From Posidonia oceanica (taxonomy: Eukaryota > Streptophyta > Magnoliopsida > Alismatales > Posidoniaceae), in the NCBI GenBank assembly GCA_037176725.1, contig JAZBRS010000013.1:8001001-8065000 (forward strand): 64,000 bases of DNA. The letters run 5' to 3'. The translations under genes were made by a program, and so were the position numbers. This document shows, in pieces, positions 33,338-45,539 of the stretch (positions are counted from its first letter, which is position 1; each line of letters starts with the position of its first letter). The notes beneath the pieces are model-generated. The model was given only the letters and a program-made list of their open reading frames with translations. It did no database searches and was not told where the DNA came from.

Positions 33338-35899
33338 TGTGACCATCGACGCGGTTGGCCCCATGGAGGCGAGGCCATGAAGGCGGTCGGGTCACGGCCA
33401 ACGGTGCATCCGAGGAGGACTCGACTCGGGTGAGAACACCGAAAAATGGGCGAATGTGGAGGAAAACAAAAAAAAAATGAAGTCGCCACCTAATCTATTA
33501 AAATCGGAAGACTAGGAAAATCGAATGTGGGCAACAAGCGAGAAAACTCATACAATACAGAAACATGCAAATTCGACCCAAATGCATACGACACAAGGTC
33601 ATTACGGTCCAGAGAAAGGTGGGGCAGTACGTTTATAACATGAGCATGCGAAACCTGAATCAAAACGGTGGAAACAAACCAAGGAAACGCTCAGCCCAAA
33701 GCCTGTCTGGATCCTGTAGGTTCCATGCATGCAACATGCGCATGTCATACGCGCAGGATTTTCATTGGTCTAGACAGTGAACTTCATTGCTCGACAACAC
33801 ATTGCAAGTGACTCAAAAAGCTCGAGAAAGCAACGGTAAAACACAGGAGGGAAACCCTATGGTAAAAACATGCTCGCATGGAGAAGGAAACATGCGAGTA
33901 AAGTGCGAGTCATGCAAACATGGAAAGGAAAAGAGGCATTTAAAAACTATGGTACGATGGGGTCTTGGCTAAGTATACCAGGAGACCAAATCAAAGGCCG
34001 ACATGCTGTGAAAATTGAAAGAAAAGCAACAAACCAAACGCTCTGTCCACTGTCTGGGCCTGGTGAAACGCACACTAAACACGTGCATGCCATACGCACA
34101 TCAGACTGCTCTTCGACAGTGGACTGTCATTGCCAAATTGCAGGTGCAAATCGGCTCGAAAATCAATGACATCCTCAATCGAGCAAGGGGACATACCCAG
34201 GAGTAGGATCATGTAAGAATCCACCCCATGGGACGTTCGACTCGTCTTCCCCACCTCCGTTGGGTCATTGCCGGCGGTTCGGAGGTTCGACAGCCATGGA
34301 GAAGGCTGGGAACCTCCGAAGCTCAAGCACGGCTCATGGAGGGTTGGAGGGAAGGAGGAAGAGGAAAATGCAAGAAAGCGCGAGAAATGCGAGCCTGGAC
34401 ACCTCCCCTAACCTCCTTGGGCGACACCGGCCAACCTCAAGCTCAGCCAGCCATGATAGCAGGCCGTGAGCTCGAGGAGGCTTCTTGGGGCATTAGGAAG
34501 GCTCAGGAGGAGATGCCGGAACGAAGAGATGCATGATTCGACAGTAAAATACGGAAAAAAAGTGCTACCTCTCTTCCCCGGCCGACGCGCCGACGCCGGC
34601 CTTTCTCAAGTCTGGCCAGCCACTGATGAGGCCGCGGGCTCGAGTAGGCCTCCCTGGGCGTCGAGAAGCATCGAGGGAGAAGAGGGAAGATGCCGGGATG
34701 CTGTGCTAGAGGTCTAGTCGACCATTGCCCCCTCCCCACCTCCATTCGACGTTCGCTGGCGTTCAGGTGCATCACTGGCCGTGGAGACGGCCGAGAGCCC
34801 AAGGAATGGGCTTGGCAGGTTGGGAAGAAGGGGAAGAGGACCGGGAAGGAGCCTGAGACCACAGGCAAGCCACGGCAGCCGAGATGGGGGCTGCCACGCA
34901 CTCATAGGCCGACGGCCTCGTGCGGGCAGTGAACCCATCACCGGACCCCAGGATGCAAAACAGAAAAATGGCAAAAATGCATGCAATACGCTACTGAAAA
35001 CGCTAAACAAACACAAGGGAAGCACTCCTATGCTAGAGGATGAGGAGATATACCTGTATGTGCGGACGGTGCGTTTCTCCGGGCACCAGCGGTGCTCGGC
35101 GGACAATGGAAGAGGTGCAGTGGCTGGGGAGCTGCGGGGAAGCTCGAGGAGTGAGGCTCGACTGCTGGGGGACACTCAGGGGCTCACTCACGCTCTCGAG
35201 GGAAGGCTCAGGGTCGCTTGAATTCTCTCAGAAAGCTCTAGAGATCTCTCACAGAATGGCGGTGGTGGGTGTCAAAGGGTAGGTCATGCCTGTTTGCTCT
35301 GCTAAGGCCACCCTTGCGTGCGGAGGTAGGTGGCGTGCTGTGGGAGTGTGGCAGAGAGGTAGGGTGAGGTTGGCGTGCGGCCGTGCGACGCAGAGGCGCC
35401 AAAAGGAGGTCGTACTGTGCACGAAGGGGTTGCAGGTGGCTAGGCACAGTGCACGCGAAGAGGTGACTTGTGCAGGTGACTAGGGGCAAACAGGGTAGTT
35501 GGCCGAGGATGGCACGAGTGCTTGGGGTTCGTGGCAGTCCAAGGTACACGCCCAGAGTCGTGCGTGTCAGCGGGAGGCCATTGCACCGGTCAACGGGGCG
35601 CACGAACCCCTGCGAATTCAACTAACACAGGGTACCGCACACGGTTCACGCACACCAAACACGCGCACGGAACCCGCACAAGATCCAGACTGAGGTTGTT
35701 GCAACAGATTCTGGGCCCGTCCCCTAGACGATGGGCCACCAAGCGGGCTCAAGGCTACAAGGGCTAGTGGTGTGATAGGTTTTGGGTAGGTTTGGGAGGT
35801 GTTGGGTAGGATTGGGTTGGAATGTGGGTTCTGCTGCTTCCGAGCACGTTTTTCGGGAGAAACCCGCCAACGATTGACTGCGAAATTGGGGTGTCTACA
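33338..35899 (-). repeat. Solo LTR of a Tat family related to element B
   Basis: A single LTR of 2,562 bp, flanked by ATATG at 33,333-33,337 and 35,900-35,904. In its own (minus) orientation it starts TGTAGACACCCC and ends ATGGTCACA, the same ends as the B LTR (41,479-44,439). Alignable stretches occur, such as GAGTGCGTGGCAGCCCC (about 34,900) and CACGGCCAACGGTGCATCCG (about 33,396). No internal sequence remains, so this is the product of LTR-LTR recombination. It contains a perfect 10-bp inverted repeat GTCCACTGTC/GACAGTGGAC (34,045-34,054 and 34,115-34,124). The many small frames are not credible genes. Confidence 0.9.
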
Positions 35900-35904
35900 A
35901 TATG
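35900..35904. repeat. Target-site duplication ATATG (solo LTR, right)
   Basis: Partner of 33,333-33,337. After it the AT-rich hAT subterminal sequence resumes. Confidence 0.88.
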
Positions 35905-36069
35905 TATTTGTATTTAGGGAAAAAAAATCAGATTCGACTCTACATTCGTATTTGGGATTTTTTTTAAACATTCGTATTTGACTGGATATTAAAAAAAAGT
36001 TTGTATTTGACAAAATTCAGACACAAATCTGGATTTTATTCGAATATTCGTATCCAGTTTGCACCCCTA
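35905..36069 (-). repeat. hAT terminal and subterminal sequence
   Basis: The minus strand begins TAGGGGTGCAAACTGG near 36,069, which resembles terminal repeats of plant hAT elements. It is followed by several TACGAAT/ATTCGTA words (near 35,945, 35,970 and 36,043), typical of subterminal transposase-binding repeats. The block sits on the far side of the solo LTR's target duplication, so it is contiguous with 33,337 once the LTR is removed. Confidence 0.5.
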
Positions 36070-36729
36070 CTCATATATCCTTAATTGTGATGGTTTTAAG
36101 TGTATGGCAATCATTTTTAGTACTTGATTTACTAGGTAGAGGTAATTCGGTCTGTCCCAACTCCCAAGTTAGTTCTTTCACAGTCGATATTTGTTCAAAT
36201 GTTGAAACTTTTTAGATTCTTCTTTTTTTTCCTCGGTGACTTTTTAGATTCTTAATCAGTATCTTTTTACAACGTAATACAGTAATAATAGTACCTATGG
36301 TTCCTTATTCCTACTGGTTGTGTATCTCGTTCCATCCCTTGATCCCTTCACACTACTCAAGTCATTTATTTTTTATCCATTTATTTTCATCTATTTATTT
36401 TCTAAACAAAAAAAACACCTTTTTAATTCCTTGAACGTATTTATTGTGGGGTCTTTTGCTTGTATAAACTAAGTAGAGAGAAGTCTCCCACGGATCGAGC
36501 AACGGGAGAACTTTGTGACCTTGGTTTTAAAAGTAGATTAGATTTTGTTTCTAAGATTTTAAAGTTATTTCTTTTTGTATTATACCTTTCCAAAAACAAG
36601 TACATGTGACACATTGGTTTACTTTAATTCATTTATTGATTTATTTGAATTCATTTTTACTTGATTCATAGATTTTTGAATTTTAATTTTTGTGGTACCA
36701 TTAAAACTATATAATAACTATTATAACTT
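36070..36729. other. AT-rich stretch between the two nests, nothing recognised
   Basis: 660 bp of AT-rich sequence between the hAT end and the right CACTA element. It contains poly-T and poly-A runs. I see no reading frame, repeat or terminal motif, so it may be the only host background DNA in the window or older unrecognised transposon sequence. Confidence 0.5.
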
Positions 36730-36905
36730 CACTACTAGAAATTCATCATTTTGCGAGGCCATGTTGCGAGGACATGGCGAGGACTCGTCCTCGTAACAGT
36801 TTAACGAGGAAAAATAGCATGGACATAGCAAGGATATTTCCTTGCAATATTATTGCAAGGATTTAGCAAGGACATAGCCTCGCTATGTCCCCGCTAAATC
36901 TGTCC
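36730..36905 (+). repeat. CACTA terminal and subterminal repeats
   Basis: The terminal CACTACTAGAAA is followed by repeated GCGAGGAC/GTCCTCG and GCAAGGATA words, about every 15-25 bp. These are the kind of short subterminal repeats bound by CACTA transposase accessory proteins. Confidence 0.75.
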
Positions 36906-39521
36906 TAAAATTTTGACCCATGGGCGACTTCCCCCTTTCTTTGTCTGCCTTGTCTCTCCCTCTCGTCTCTTGCTCTCGTCTCTCCCTCTCATTGCGTGCC
37001 CGCTCATCGCCGCCTCCTCGTCTCTCCCTCTCGTCTCTCTCTCTCACTGCGTCCTCCTCCGACGGCCAGGTTGCTTCCTCCTCCTCATCCTCCATTCGAG
37101 CACAATCGGCTCCTCCTCATCCTCCGTTGTAACTTTGTCGGCACAACCTCTTCCTTATCCTTTAGTGTTTGTTCAAGGTTGGTCACTACTCTCTCTCTCT
37201 CTCTCTCTCACTGTGTATGCCTAGTTAAGCACTGATCCTGTGATTTTCCTTGAAGGATCTTCATGTTAAATCTTGGTCTTGTGTTTTTCTTCAATGTTTC
37301 TTGGCCTTGCTGTGTATGTTTGTTTTTCTTCATGTTAAATCTTGCTACTGTGATGGTTGATGGAAATGCTATTGTCATTCTACAAAAAAAAATGTAGAAA
37401 ATTAAATCTTGCTATTGTGATGTTTGTATGTTTGTTCTTGCTACTATTAATTGTTTCATGCTTACAAAATGGAAAAAGATTTCATACAGTAGCTTTATGA
37501 CTCAACAAGAGAGCACTTGGGTTCTCCCAATAAATAAAAATAAATAAAAAATGTATCATGCCAGATTGTAATCATATTGTATAGCTTGGAGATGGGAAGT
37601 CCTATTTAAGTAAATTTCTTCAATCTAATTTTCTGAGCTTGAACCAATGCTTCCAATATTACTTGACTACTTATGTAAAGATTGGTTGCTCAGACTAATG
37701 CCATTTACAGAAAATTTGATCACCTTTGGTGCCTTAGAGACTCTTTCTCCAGAAAGGTATTTGGATTATTTCTTGTACAGGTTTGATCACCTTTGGTGTC
37801 ATTTATTTTGTTCTTTGTTTTTGGGAGGCATCAATGCATTCACCAAGTGTATGAATTATTGTCATGGATAATTGGTTTATTCCACAATAAATCTTGCAAG
37901 AACGTGCAATGGAAAGATAACTAGCTATTTATTGATTTTTGTTCAGTCTAAGTAAAGAAATAACCATGAAATGTTTCCATTTATATTAAAGTCGAAGAGT
38001 AGAGCCTTTTTCAAAACCATAAGATTTCTAGTTATTTTTATTAGTATTATCAATGCCATTGAATTTCAAAAAATAAAATAGAACATGAAAGTTATATATA
38101 AAATTCAAAACTTTTCTGATGATGTCACATCACACAAAATGTGACATGAAAACTTGTTGAGTAACACTTTCATGATTATTAACATGTTCAGAAGCAATTT
38201 TTGACAAAAGAGTTCCCCCTGCAAGCCTTTTACAGGAGTATCTAAATAATATTTCCTTTTATATTTCATGTCATATAAGGAACATGCTCACTACTTGCAT
38301 ATCATCAAGGCACAGGCTTTGATCTTGGGTATAAATGAACTAAGAAGTGTCAAGCTTTGGAACAGTTGAAGTTCAACTGTTAGCAACCAAGCCAAAAGTG
38401 AGCTAACATTGCTCAAGCTTTTAATTGACAAGCCTCAAATAAGGGAACAAGATTTTTTTCAATGGACTAACTTGTTAAGTGGTACATAGAATAACTAGCT
38501 GTATTAGTTGTCCTATGTGCACCCATGTGCATCTAAGAGATTGAAATCATATTCAGATACAATTGGACTGTTTGAACTTCATTATACTATCCTATGATCA
38601 ATCAAGATTCATTGTTGATTAGCCAGTTGGACTTGTGTCAATGATGCTTGGATTCTTTTTATCCTGGGCTTTTCAGTAAAACTTACCCATGCTAAAGGAT
38701 TCAAGTTCACTTTACAAGTGGAAAGAATTTCTTCATTTCATTAAACCAGCCTTATCTGAGTAGTTCGTATTGTTATTTGGTCTGGCTTGTTTGTTACTAA
38801 TTTGGCATGGGAAGATTTCTTGGACATACCTACAAGATCATTGGTGAAAAACTAGTAATATAAATAAGAGTTGATATCAAGTACTATTTAACTTTATTTT
38901 TAGGCCTTGCTAATTAATCCATTACAACATACAAAGATATTGTACTGAAGTCTTTCTTATTCTATGGCTTTAAATAAAAAGGGACAATCCCTTTTCCAAC
39001 AGTTTATTCTAGCATTGATTTTTCTTTCTCTCTTTTCTCTTTTCTTGTAATTTCCTGAACAAGAGATAATGTCTTCTATCTTATAATTAGTTAATTATTT
39101 TTCCCTACTTGTACTTGTCAAAAGTACAATTCATAATATGGAGAGGCTGCATTATTATCTTATTTCCATGCAAAATGCATTTTGAGTTTTATATCAACAT
39201 ATCAGAGAAGGCACATTTTATTTTACTTCTCTGTTGTTTGTTACTTTATATATTTCTTGATCATTTTGTGGATTTTGTTTTGTGTATCTCTCTTTTGATA
39301 ACAGAATTCTGAATTGTACTTCATATAGTCTAAGTGGCATACATGAATATCCTTTCATTTAAGAAATGTACACGACATTCTTAACATCATAATATACATT
39401 ACCAAATAAAACATCATAATATGCATCATTGCACGAAAGAATAGGAAGCTCAAGGCCGTTCTAATTATTGCCATGTAATAATTTACTTTCTAATTATTGT
39501 AACTTTCTTTTGTAGAAAGAA
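36906..39521 (+). other. CACTA 5' region, noncoding
   Basis: 36,910-37,210 is C/T-rich (leader-like) and ends in a (CT)10 microsatellite at 37,189-37,208. From 37,220 to 39,521 it is AT-rich without a convincing frame; the longest candidates are under 80 codons and unlike any family I know. It may hold introns or a decayed tnpA-like gene. I see nothing decisive. Confidence 0.5.
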
Positions 39522-41478
39522 ATGTCTTCTCATCATGATTGAATGTATACACGAGTCGTGGATGGAAAAGTGTGTATCAATTTTTTGCATGGTGTTCAGG
39601 TGTTTGTGGATTTTGCATATAGTTAAAGTTCGGGTATTGTAGAAAGGGATGGAAGGATTATATGTCATTGTAAAAAATGTGCACTACTGAAAAACAATCG
39701 AGAAGGGATGTGGAATTACATTTATATAAGAAGGGATTTGTGGAAGGCTACAAGTGTTGGTTTAAACATGGAGAGGCCTTTCCTTGTCATGGGAATGTTG
39801 CTCCTGTTAGTATGGGTCCTATTGTGGACATGGTGATGGACGTGGCAGGTCCTGATTTCGACATGTTCGCTGATGAAGAGCCACATGGGGAATCCCAAGA
39901 GTTTTATGAGTTGTTAAGAAAGGCGGAGGAGCCATTGTGGCCATATTACAAGAATTACACAAAGTTATTGGCAATGTCTGAGTTATTGACTTTGAAAATC
40001 GACTATAACATGACAGATAGCTGTTTTGATGCCATGATTGGTAAAATCAAGAAAATGCTACTAGAGAGCCATAAATTGCCGAAGAATTACTACGAGACAA
40101 AGAAGATGATGAGAAAGATGGGGTTGGCAGAGGTGACGACTGATGCTTGCTTAAAACATCACATATTGTACTACAAGGAACACGAAAACAAATTAGAGTG
40201 TCCAGAATGTCACTAGTCCCGTTACAAAAGTGACTCAAAGACACGTATACTTCAGAAGGTGTTTCGTTATTTCCCTTAGCATAGAGACTGAATTGGTTGT
40301 ACTATTGCAGAGAGACTGCAAAAGATATGACTTGGCATGCAGATTGTACACAGAACACTGATATGGAGCATCCTTCTGACACCAAGTGTTGACAAGTCCT
40401 AAAGGAGTTCTTCCCTTCATTTGCTGCAGAAAACCGCAATATTGTTGTCGGTCTTTCTAGTGATGGATTTAATCCACATGGTAGAGGAAAAGATTACTCG
40501 TGTTGACATGTCATGATCATACCATACAATCTACCTCCTTCTGTGTAATAAGAGCTCGTACATGTTTTTGTCTTTGCTCATTCTGGTCCACTCTAGTCAT
40601 CCTAGAAAACACATTGACGTGTACTTGAGGCCTCCTATAGATGAGTTGAAGATACTTTGGAACATTGGGGTTGAGACATACGATGCATGCAAGCGGTAAA
40701 TTTTCAACATGAATGTTGCTTTGCTTTAGACTATAAGTGATTTCCCTACATATGGGATGTTGTCTGGTTGGAGCACACATGGAAAGATGGGCTGTCCTTA
40801 TTATGTGGAACACACAAGGTCATTTTAGCTTCAATATGGCCGCAAGCTGTGTTTCTTTGACTGTCATCGTCAATTCTTGCCCATGGACCACCCATATCAA
40901 AGACAGAAACAAGCTTTCAAGAAGAATACAGTTGAATTGTCCAACTCACCTCCCAGGTTATCAGGAGAGCAATTACTTAGTTGACTGTCAAAGTTTGAGC
41001 AAATCTTTTTTGGACATGGTATTGGTCCACAAACATTAGAGGGATTCAGGAATACTCACAATTAGACAAAGATCAGCATATTCTGGGAGTTATTGTATTG
41101 GTCGAAGCTCTTAATTCGACACAACTTAGATGTCATGCATATCGAGAAGAATGTATTTGACAATGTGTTTTATACAATATTGGATGTTATGGGCAAGACA
41201 AAGGACACAGAGAATGCACGTAGAGATTTGAAGTTGCTTTGTAGTCGTAAGGACATGCACCTGATAGAGCATGCCAATGGAAAGGCTGAAATGGCTAAGG
41301 GAAAGTACACATTCGATAAGAATCAGATAAATGCAGTGTGTGAGTGGGTCAGCAACTTGAAATTTCCAAACGGATATGCATCAAATATATCAAAACTTGT
41401 GGATCTCAAGAAATACACTTTCAAGGAATTGAAAAGCCACGATTGTCATGTCTTTATGGAGAGACTGCTTCCCCTTGC
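39522..41478 (+). pseudogene. CACTA TNP2-like transposase, degraded and truncated
   Basis: Begins ATG TCT TCT CAT CAT GAT with TGA where the family has Trp (the 'SWMY' position). The transposase-associated domain follows (FLHGVQVFVDFA, IICHCKKC), then a frameshift, then RRDVELHLYKKGFVEGYKCW and HGEAF. An open part (39,677-40,216) ends KLECPECH, and the TNP2 core follows with several stops: SRYKSDSKTRILQKVFRYFPL, SSDGFNPHG, IPYNLPPS, HIDVYLRPPIDELK, GVETYDA, LSGWSTHGKMGCP. The last open segment (41,093-41,478) has IRHNLDVMHIEKNVFDNV, GKTKDTENARRDLK and HDCHVFMERLLPLA. The frame is cut there by the B LTR. At least five stops or frameshifts make it a pseudogene. Confidence 0.88.
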
Positions 41479-44439
41479 TGTAGACACCTCGTTTTGACAA
41501 CTGATCGTTGGTGGATTTCTCTGGAAGTTTGCTCGGATCGTGGCATGGCGGACCCAACCTCCAACCTGAACCTAAGCCCCAACCTAAACCCCACCTAAGC
41601 CTACCCAATCCTAAGCCTAAACCTTGCCTAAGCCCTAACCTAAGCCAACCCTGAAAAATCCCATAGAAACACTCCAAAATCCTCTCTGGGTTGTTGGACG
41701 CTGCCTGAGCCAGCATTTTATGTAAGACACTAGGAATGATAGCGTCCCACGTTGGACGCTATGTCAGCCAGCGTCTTACATAGGATGTAGCTCAGTTAAG
41801 CGTCCTACGTGCTGGGACTGACAGAGCTTTGTCCTAAGCTCCCATGCTGGCCCACGACCTCTGCTTGACTTTCATCACCTCTGACACCTCCCACGACCTC
41901 ACTTCCATGCCACCCTACCCTGCCACGACCTCCCCACCTTTCCCTACCACAAGACTTCTTGTGCGAGCTTGACCAAGCAAAAGGAGGAGGAACAGCAAGC
42001 CATTTCGGACAGCCACACCCAATTCCGAGAGAGCCAGAGCGTCCAGCCTCCTCCGAGCGAACCTGAGCATTCCCCTGCATGTGAGAGGATCCCCCGAGCA
42101 TCCCCCAGCACCCAGGCAACCATCCCTAGGCTCGTCGCGCCAGCACTAGCACTGTCCAAGCTCGTCGTCCACCAACGCCGGCAAGCTTCGAGGCACAACT
42201 CCAGCCACTCCACAGGTAAACTTACTTCCCCTCTAGCGTAGGAATACCCTGTGGTAGTCGTATATGCCATTTTTGCACGTAATTCGTATCCATTCCACTT
42301 AGTTTTTAGTCGCATCTCAGAGTCTGACGATGGGTTCACCGCCTGCATGAGGCCGTCGGCCAGTGAGTGCGTGGCAGCCCCTGTCTTGGCCGTCGTGGCT
42401 TGCTTGAGGTCACGAGAACCTTCCCGGTCCTCTTCCTCCTCTGCTTGACAAGCTTGAGCCGCTCTTTGAGCTTTCAGCCGTCTCAATGGCCGGTGACGCA
42501 TGCGGCCGCTGGTGACCGTCAAGCGAAGTGGGAAGGGGGCAGTGATCGTTTCCTCTCACCTTCATTGCGTCCCTCACTCCTCCCTCATCCCTGTGAAGCT
42601 TCCCAGCTAAGCTTCATGGGTCTCCAGCCTCTCCGATGGCTGGAAATTCCATGAACTCCGGCGGCAAGAGGGGGAAGGTGGGTGGAATAATCCACACACC
42701 CATTTCATACACCGATTACATGTTTGTGTTCGTTTTTGCATGCTCTTGCTTACTAGATACTTAATTTTCCATTTTGAATCGATTTGGATACTGGATCATG
42801 CACTGAAGTTCCTCGAGTTGTAAGACACTGGAATTGGTGCGCCTTACGTAAGACGCATCGATTCACAGCGTCTTACGTCTCTGCTTGTATTTTTAAACAT
42901 GCTTTCTTGCAAATGTTGTTTGGATGTTTTCTTTCTGTGGATTAATATGATGCATGCATTCTCATGAATTCCTGAATATCATGTTTTAGATCATGTGCTA
43001 ATATTGCCTGGGATTCTTCTTACCCTTTTTAAAAATAGCCTTCCTGGGCGTAAGACGCAGGATGCTGTGCGTCTTACATAAGACGCAAGATCCTCTGCGT
43101 CTTACACCCCAGGGCATTATTTCCAAATACTGGCACTTTAAATCATTTTTTCCTTGGAATGTTTGTTTGATTTATGAATGCATGTCAAGATTCGAGCCAT
43201 TTTCAGTTACTTTCTGGTTTTCATAATCCATATTTCCAGAATGAATGCTAAGTTTTGAAATCAGTCTTTTCTACGTTAGAAGCAGTAGTTCCTGTGTCTT
43301 ACATAAGACGCAGGGATTGCAGCGTCTTACATCCCAGGGCTTTATTTTCAAATGTTGGCACTTAAAATCTTTTTCTTTTGGGATGTTTGTTTGATTCATG
43401 AATGTATGCCAAGTTTTGACCCATTTTCAGTTGCTTGTTGTTTCTTTTTATGATCCTTGATCCCAAATGAATGCCAAGTTTTATGCATCTGTTCTCCCTG
43501 TGTTAGACGCAGTGGTTCCTGTGTCTTATGTAAGACACAAGGATTATAGCGTCTAACACCTCAAGCTTGTTGCATCCTGATTTGAAGCTTGCACTTTGTT
43601 TTTGAGCTTTGATTGTTATTGCATTGATTATCTAGCCCCATTAACTCATCCACAGTTTACATGGCATTAAAATCAATGTTTTCCAAAATGTGCATCCACA
43701 TTCTTCAAATTTCTGTCCTCTATGTTAGACGCTGAGCATTCCAACGTCTTTTGTAAGATGTTGGGTACTCAAGCGTCTAATGTTTTAAACCTGTTGCATC
43801 TTGATTCCAAGCATTATTTTCAATTCGGACATCGTTTTCCGCATTTTGTTGCTTCCAGTGCATGCTCTAGCATCCATGCATGTTGTGTGATACTGGTTTT
43901 CTAGTTTTACGCCTTGGTTTTGCTTCCCTGACTCGTATTTCATCGCATCATGGCATTTTAACCATAATTAGTCATTTTGGCATGTTTTTACTAAGCTTTG
44001 CACGGTTTATAAATGCATACTACATACCGCCCTCGGGCGAACATAAACCGGCGTTATTCGCCAACATTAGCCACACAAGAGCGGATTGGCCAAGAAAGAC
44101 TGACTTCTTCGGGCGTATCGGGGGTGCCTAACACCTTTCCTGTGCGTAATAGGAGTCCTTACCCTTTCTCTGAATCGCAATGACCTTGTGTCATACACAT
44201 TTGGGTCGGATTTGCATGTTTTGAACTGCATAAGTTTTTGCATGTTTTCGTGTACGGTTTTCCTAGTCTCCAGGTTTTAATAGATTGGGTGGCGACTCCA
44301 TGTCTTTTCTCTTGTTTTCCTTTGCGCTCACCCATTTTTCCGGTGTTTTCTCGAGTCGAGTCCCTCTCGGATGCACCGTTGGCCGTGACCCGACTGCCCC
44401 GCGGGGGTGGCCTAGCCGCCATTCAGCTACATGGTCACA
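41479..44439 (+). repeat. Element B, 5' LTR (2.96 kb)
   Basis: Starts TGTAGACACCTCGTTTTGAC and ends ATGGTCACA, matching the ends of the solo LTR at 33,338. It contains hairpin units (41,721-41,780 and five in 42,819-43,781) and a box GGGGGTGCCTAACACCTT at 44,119-44,136 that A1 and A2 also carry. Near the 3' end is TGGGTGGCGACTCC, like the primer-site sequence. No protein-coding capacity is believable. Confidence 0.88.
42819..43781 (+). repeat. ~225-bp tandem array with four-armed hairpin cores (B LTR)
   Basis: Five units start at about 42,819, 43,050, 43,275, 43,502 and 43,724. Flanking words repeat with them (GGAATGTTTGTTTGAT, then GAATGCATGTCAAG, then CCATTTTCAGTT). Each core has alternating arms of the type GTAAGACGC...GCGTCTTAC, twice, so it can form two hairpins or one cruciform. 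Perfect arms include GTAAGACGCA/TGCGTCTTAC (43,050 and 43,068) and TAAGACGCA/TGCGTCTTA (43,079 and 43,096). Later units change both arms together: GTTAGACGC/GCGTCTAAC (43,502 and 43,549) and GTGTCTTA/TAAGACAC (43,521 and 43,531). A sixth, isolated core is at 41,721-41,780. Confidence 0.85.
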
Positions 44440-44444
44440 GGAAT

Positions 44445-44462
44445 TGGCGACTCCGCTGGGGA
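44445..44462 (+). other. Primer-binding site, tRNA-Arg type (element B)
   Basis: TGGCGACTCCGCTGGGGA, five bases after the LTR end. It is identical to the A1 site at 25,939-25,956 and fixes the plus-strand orientation. Confidence 0.88.
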
Positions 44463-45539
44463 TCGACTCCGACTTTTGTTTTCCGCCTTTCCCCTTCTTT
44501 GTGGCTTGCTCCTTGCTTAGCTTAGCATTTAATCACCATATTTTGCGTGATTATCAATCCATGCCTTTTGCTTGGTGTTTAGCTTATTTTACACAAATAT
44601 GCTATGCCACCTCACTTATGCACATGCCATGCTTATACATGCTTTTTGATGTGTTGATTGTCTTTCATTTCACTAATCATGTGACACAACACTAACACAT
44701 ATCATGAGCATGCCTTTTGAGATGATGTGTGATGCTTGCTTGCCATAATTGTGTGATTTTCTTCCCCTTTTGCACTAATCCTAGGGACAACTAGAGATTG
44801 ATTGCTCTCCCCCATGGCTAAGTAAAAATGGCAAGTAAAATCAATTCTAGTAACAACTAGAGACACAAACACACCTTCATCCCCCTTGGGTTAATAAAAC
44901 ATGCAAGTAAAAAGCTTTAATCATGTTTGCATGAATGATCATATAGGACATGCATCTTCTCATCCCTGAGTCCACCTATTCGTTTGAGAAGAGCCGTACT
45001 GGTCTCTTGTCCCAATGCTTTGGTGTGGGGCGAGTTGGTCAGTCTGTCCCTCCTTGTCAGGGGTCGTGTCGGTGTTAGTAGAGGGTACAACCCATGCTTT
45101 GGTAAGGTCGAGGCTCCTAACGCACCACTCGTCACTGCCTGAGCTTTGGCCAGAATTTAGACGGGGACCTTTCTTTCTGCCTAAGTCGGAGACCTGTACA
45201 CCTGTGAGAGTCTGAAGTAGACAGCCTACTAGGACACACTAGACTGGTGAGAGAGAGCATGCTAGAAAGCATCCATTTGCATGAGTGCCATTCATGACAT
45301 AATTAAAACCACTTGCATTTTTCCTTCAGGTTTTAACACTTGTTTGTCATGTCTGTTGCACAGGTCAGTGAGCGGGTTCCCTAGCTGGAGCTTTAGTTTT
45401 TTCTTTCACTGACGCCCCTGTTGCGACATTTTTTCTTGACCATCCTCTCCCGAGCTATCCACCTTTGCGACTATAGCTCGTCCAAGGTCCCGTCCTCTCG
45501 TTTATTGTCGCAACCTCGTTCACATGCTCACGGTCAGTC
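44463..45539 (+). other. Element B 5' leader
   Basis: A noncoding leader of 1.1 kb. The block 45,015-45,290 is shared with the A1 leader (see 24,645-25,938). The upstream part has GCATG/ACATGC words like those of A1. No conserved frame. Confidence 0.65.

Larger units (their letters stand above)
502..36069 (-). mobile_element. hAT transposon, host of the left nest
   Basis: Four separated pieces form one element when the younger insertions are skipped: 502-717, 31,943-33,337 and 35,905-36,069, plus a part beyond the left edge. The minus-strand reading is a terminal repeat TAGGGGTGCAAAC at about 36,069, a subterminal region with TACGAATATTCG-like motifs, a purine-rich upstream region, a BED zinc-finger N-terminus and then the hAT core. 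It was broken by a CACTA element (at 501), a copia element (723-31,937) and a Tat solo LTR (33,338-35,899). An 8-bp target duplication is expected to the right of 36,069 but its partner lies outside the window. The terminal-repeat call rests on resemblance to plant hAT ends, so the right boundary is less certain than the gene. Confidence 0.65.
36730..41478 (+). mobile_element. CACTA (En/Spm-type) transposon, 5' part, interrupted by element B
   Basis: Starts CACTACTAGAAATTC at 36,730, the CACTA terminal repeat. Subterminal repeats (36,748-36,900) contain GCGAGGAC and GCAAGGA words in both orientations. A C/T-rich leader follows, then about 2.5 kb of AT-rich sequence, then a TNP2-type transposase pseudogene on the plus strand. 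Element B interrupts the transposase at 41,479, and the other end would lie right of the window. It resembles the CACTA end at 1-501 in layout and subterminal motif, so the two may be one family. Confidence 0.85.

Noticed and set aside
34228..35621. Several overlapping frames of 80-150 codons in the solo LTR
   Set aside because: They overlap on both strands in GC-rich sequence. The local protein-level likeness to a frame in the B LTR comes from LTR homology and is no sign of coding.
36070..36729. Possible host gene or promoter between the nests
   Set aside because: No frame, splice pattern or conserved motif is visible, only AT-rich sequence.
36913..37235. Ser/Leu-rich frames just inside the CACTA end
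   Set aside because: They arise from C/T-rich leader sequence and a (CT)n microsatellite, open in several frames at once.
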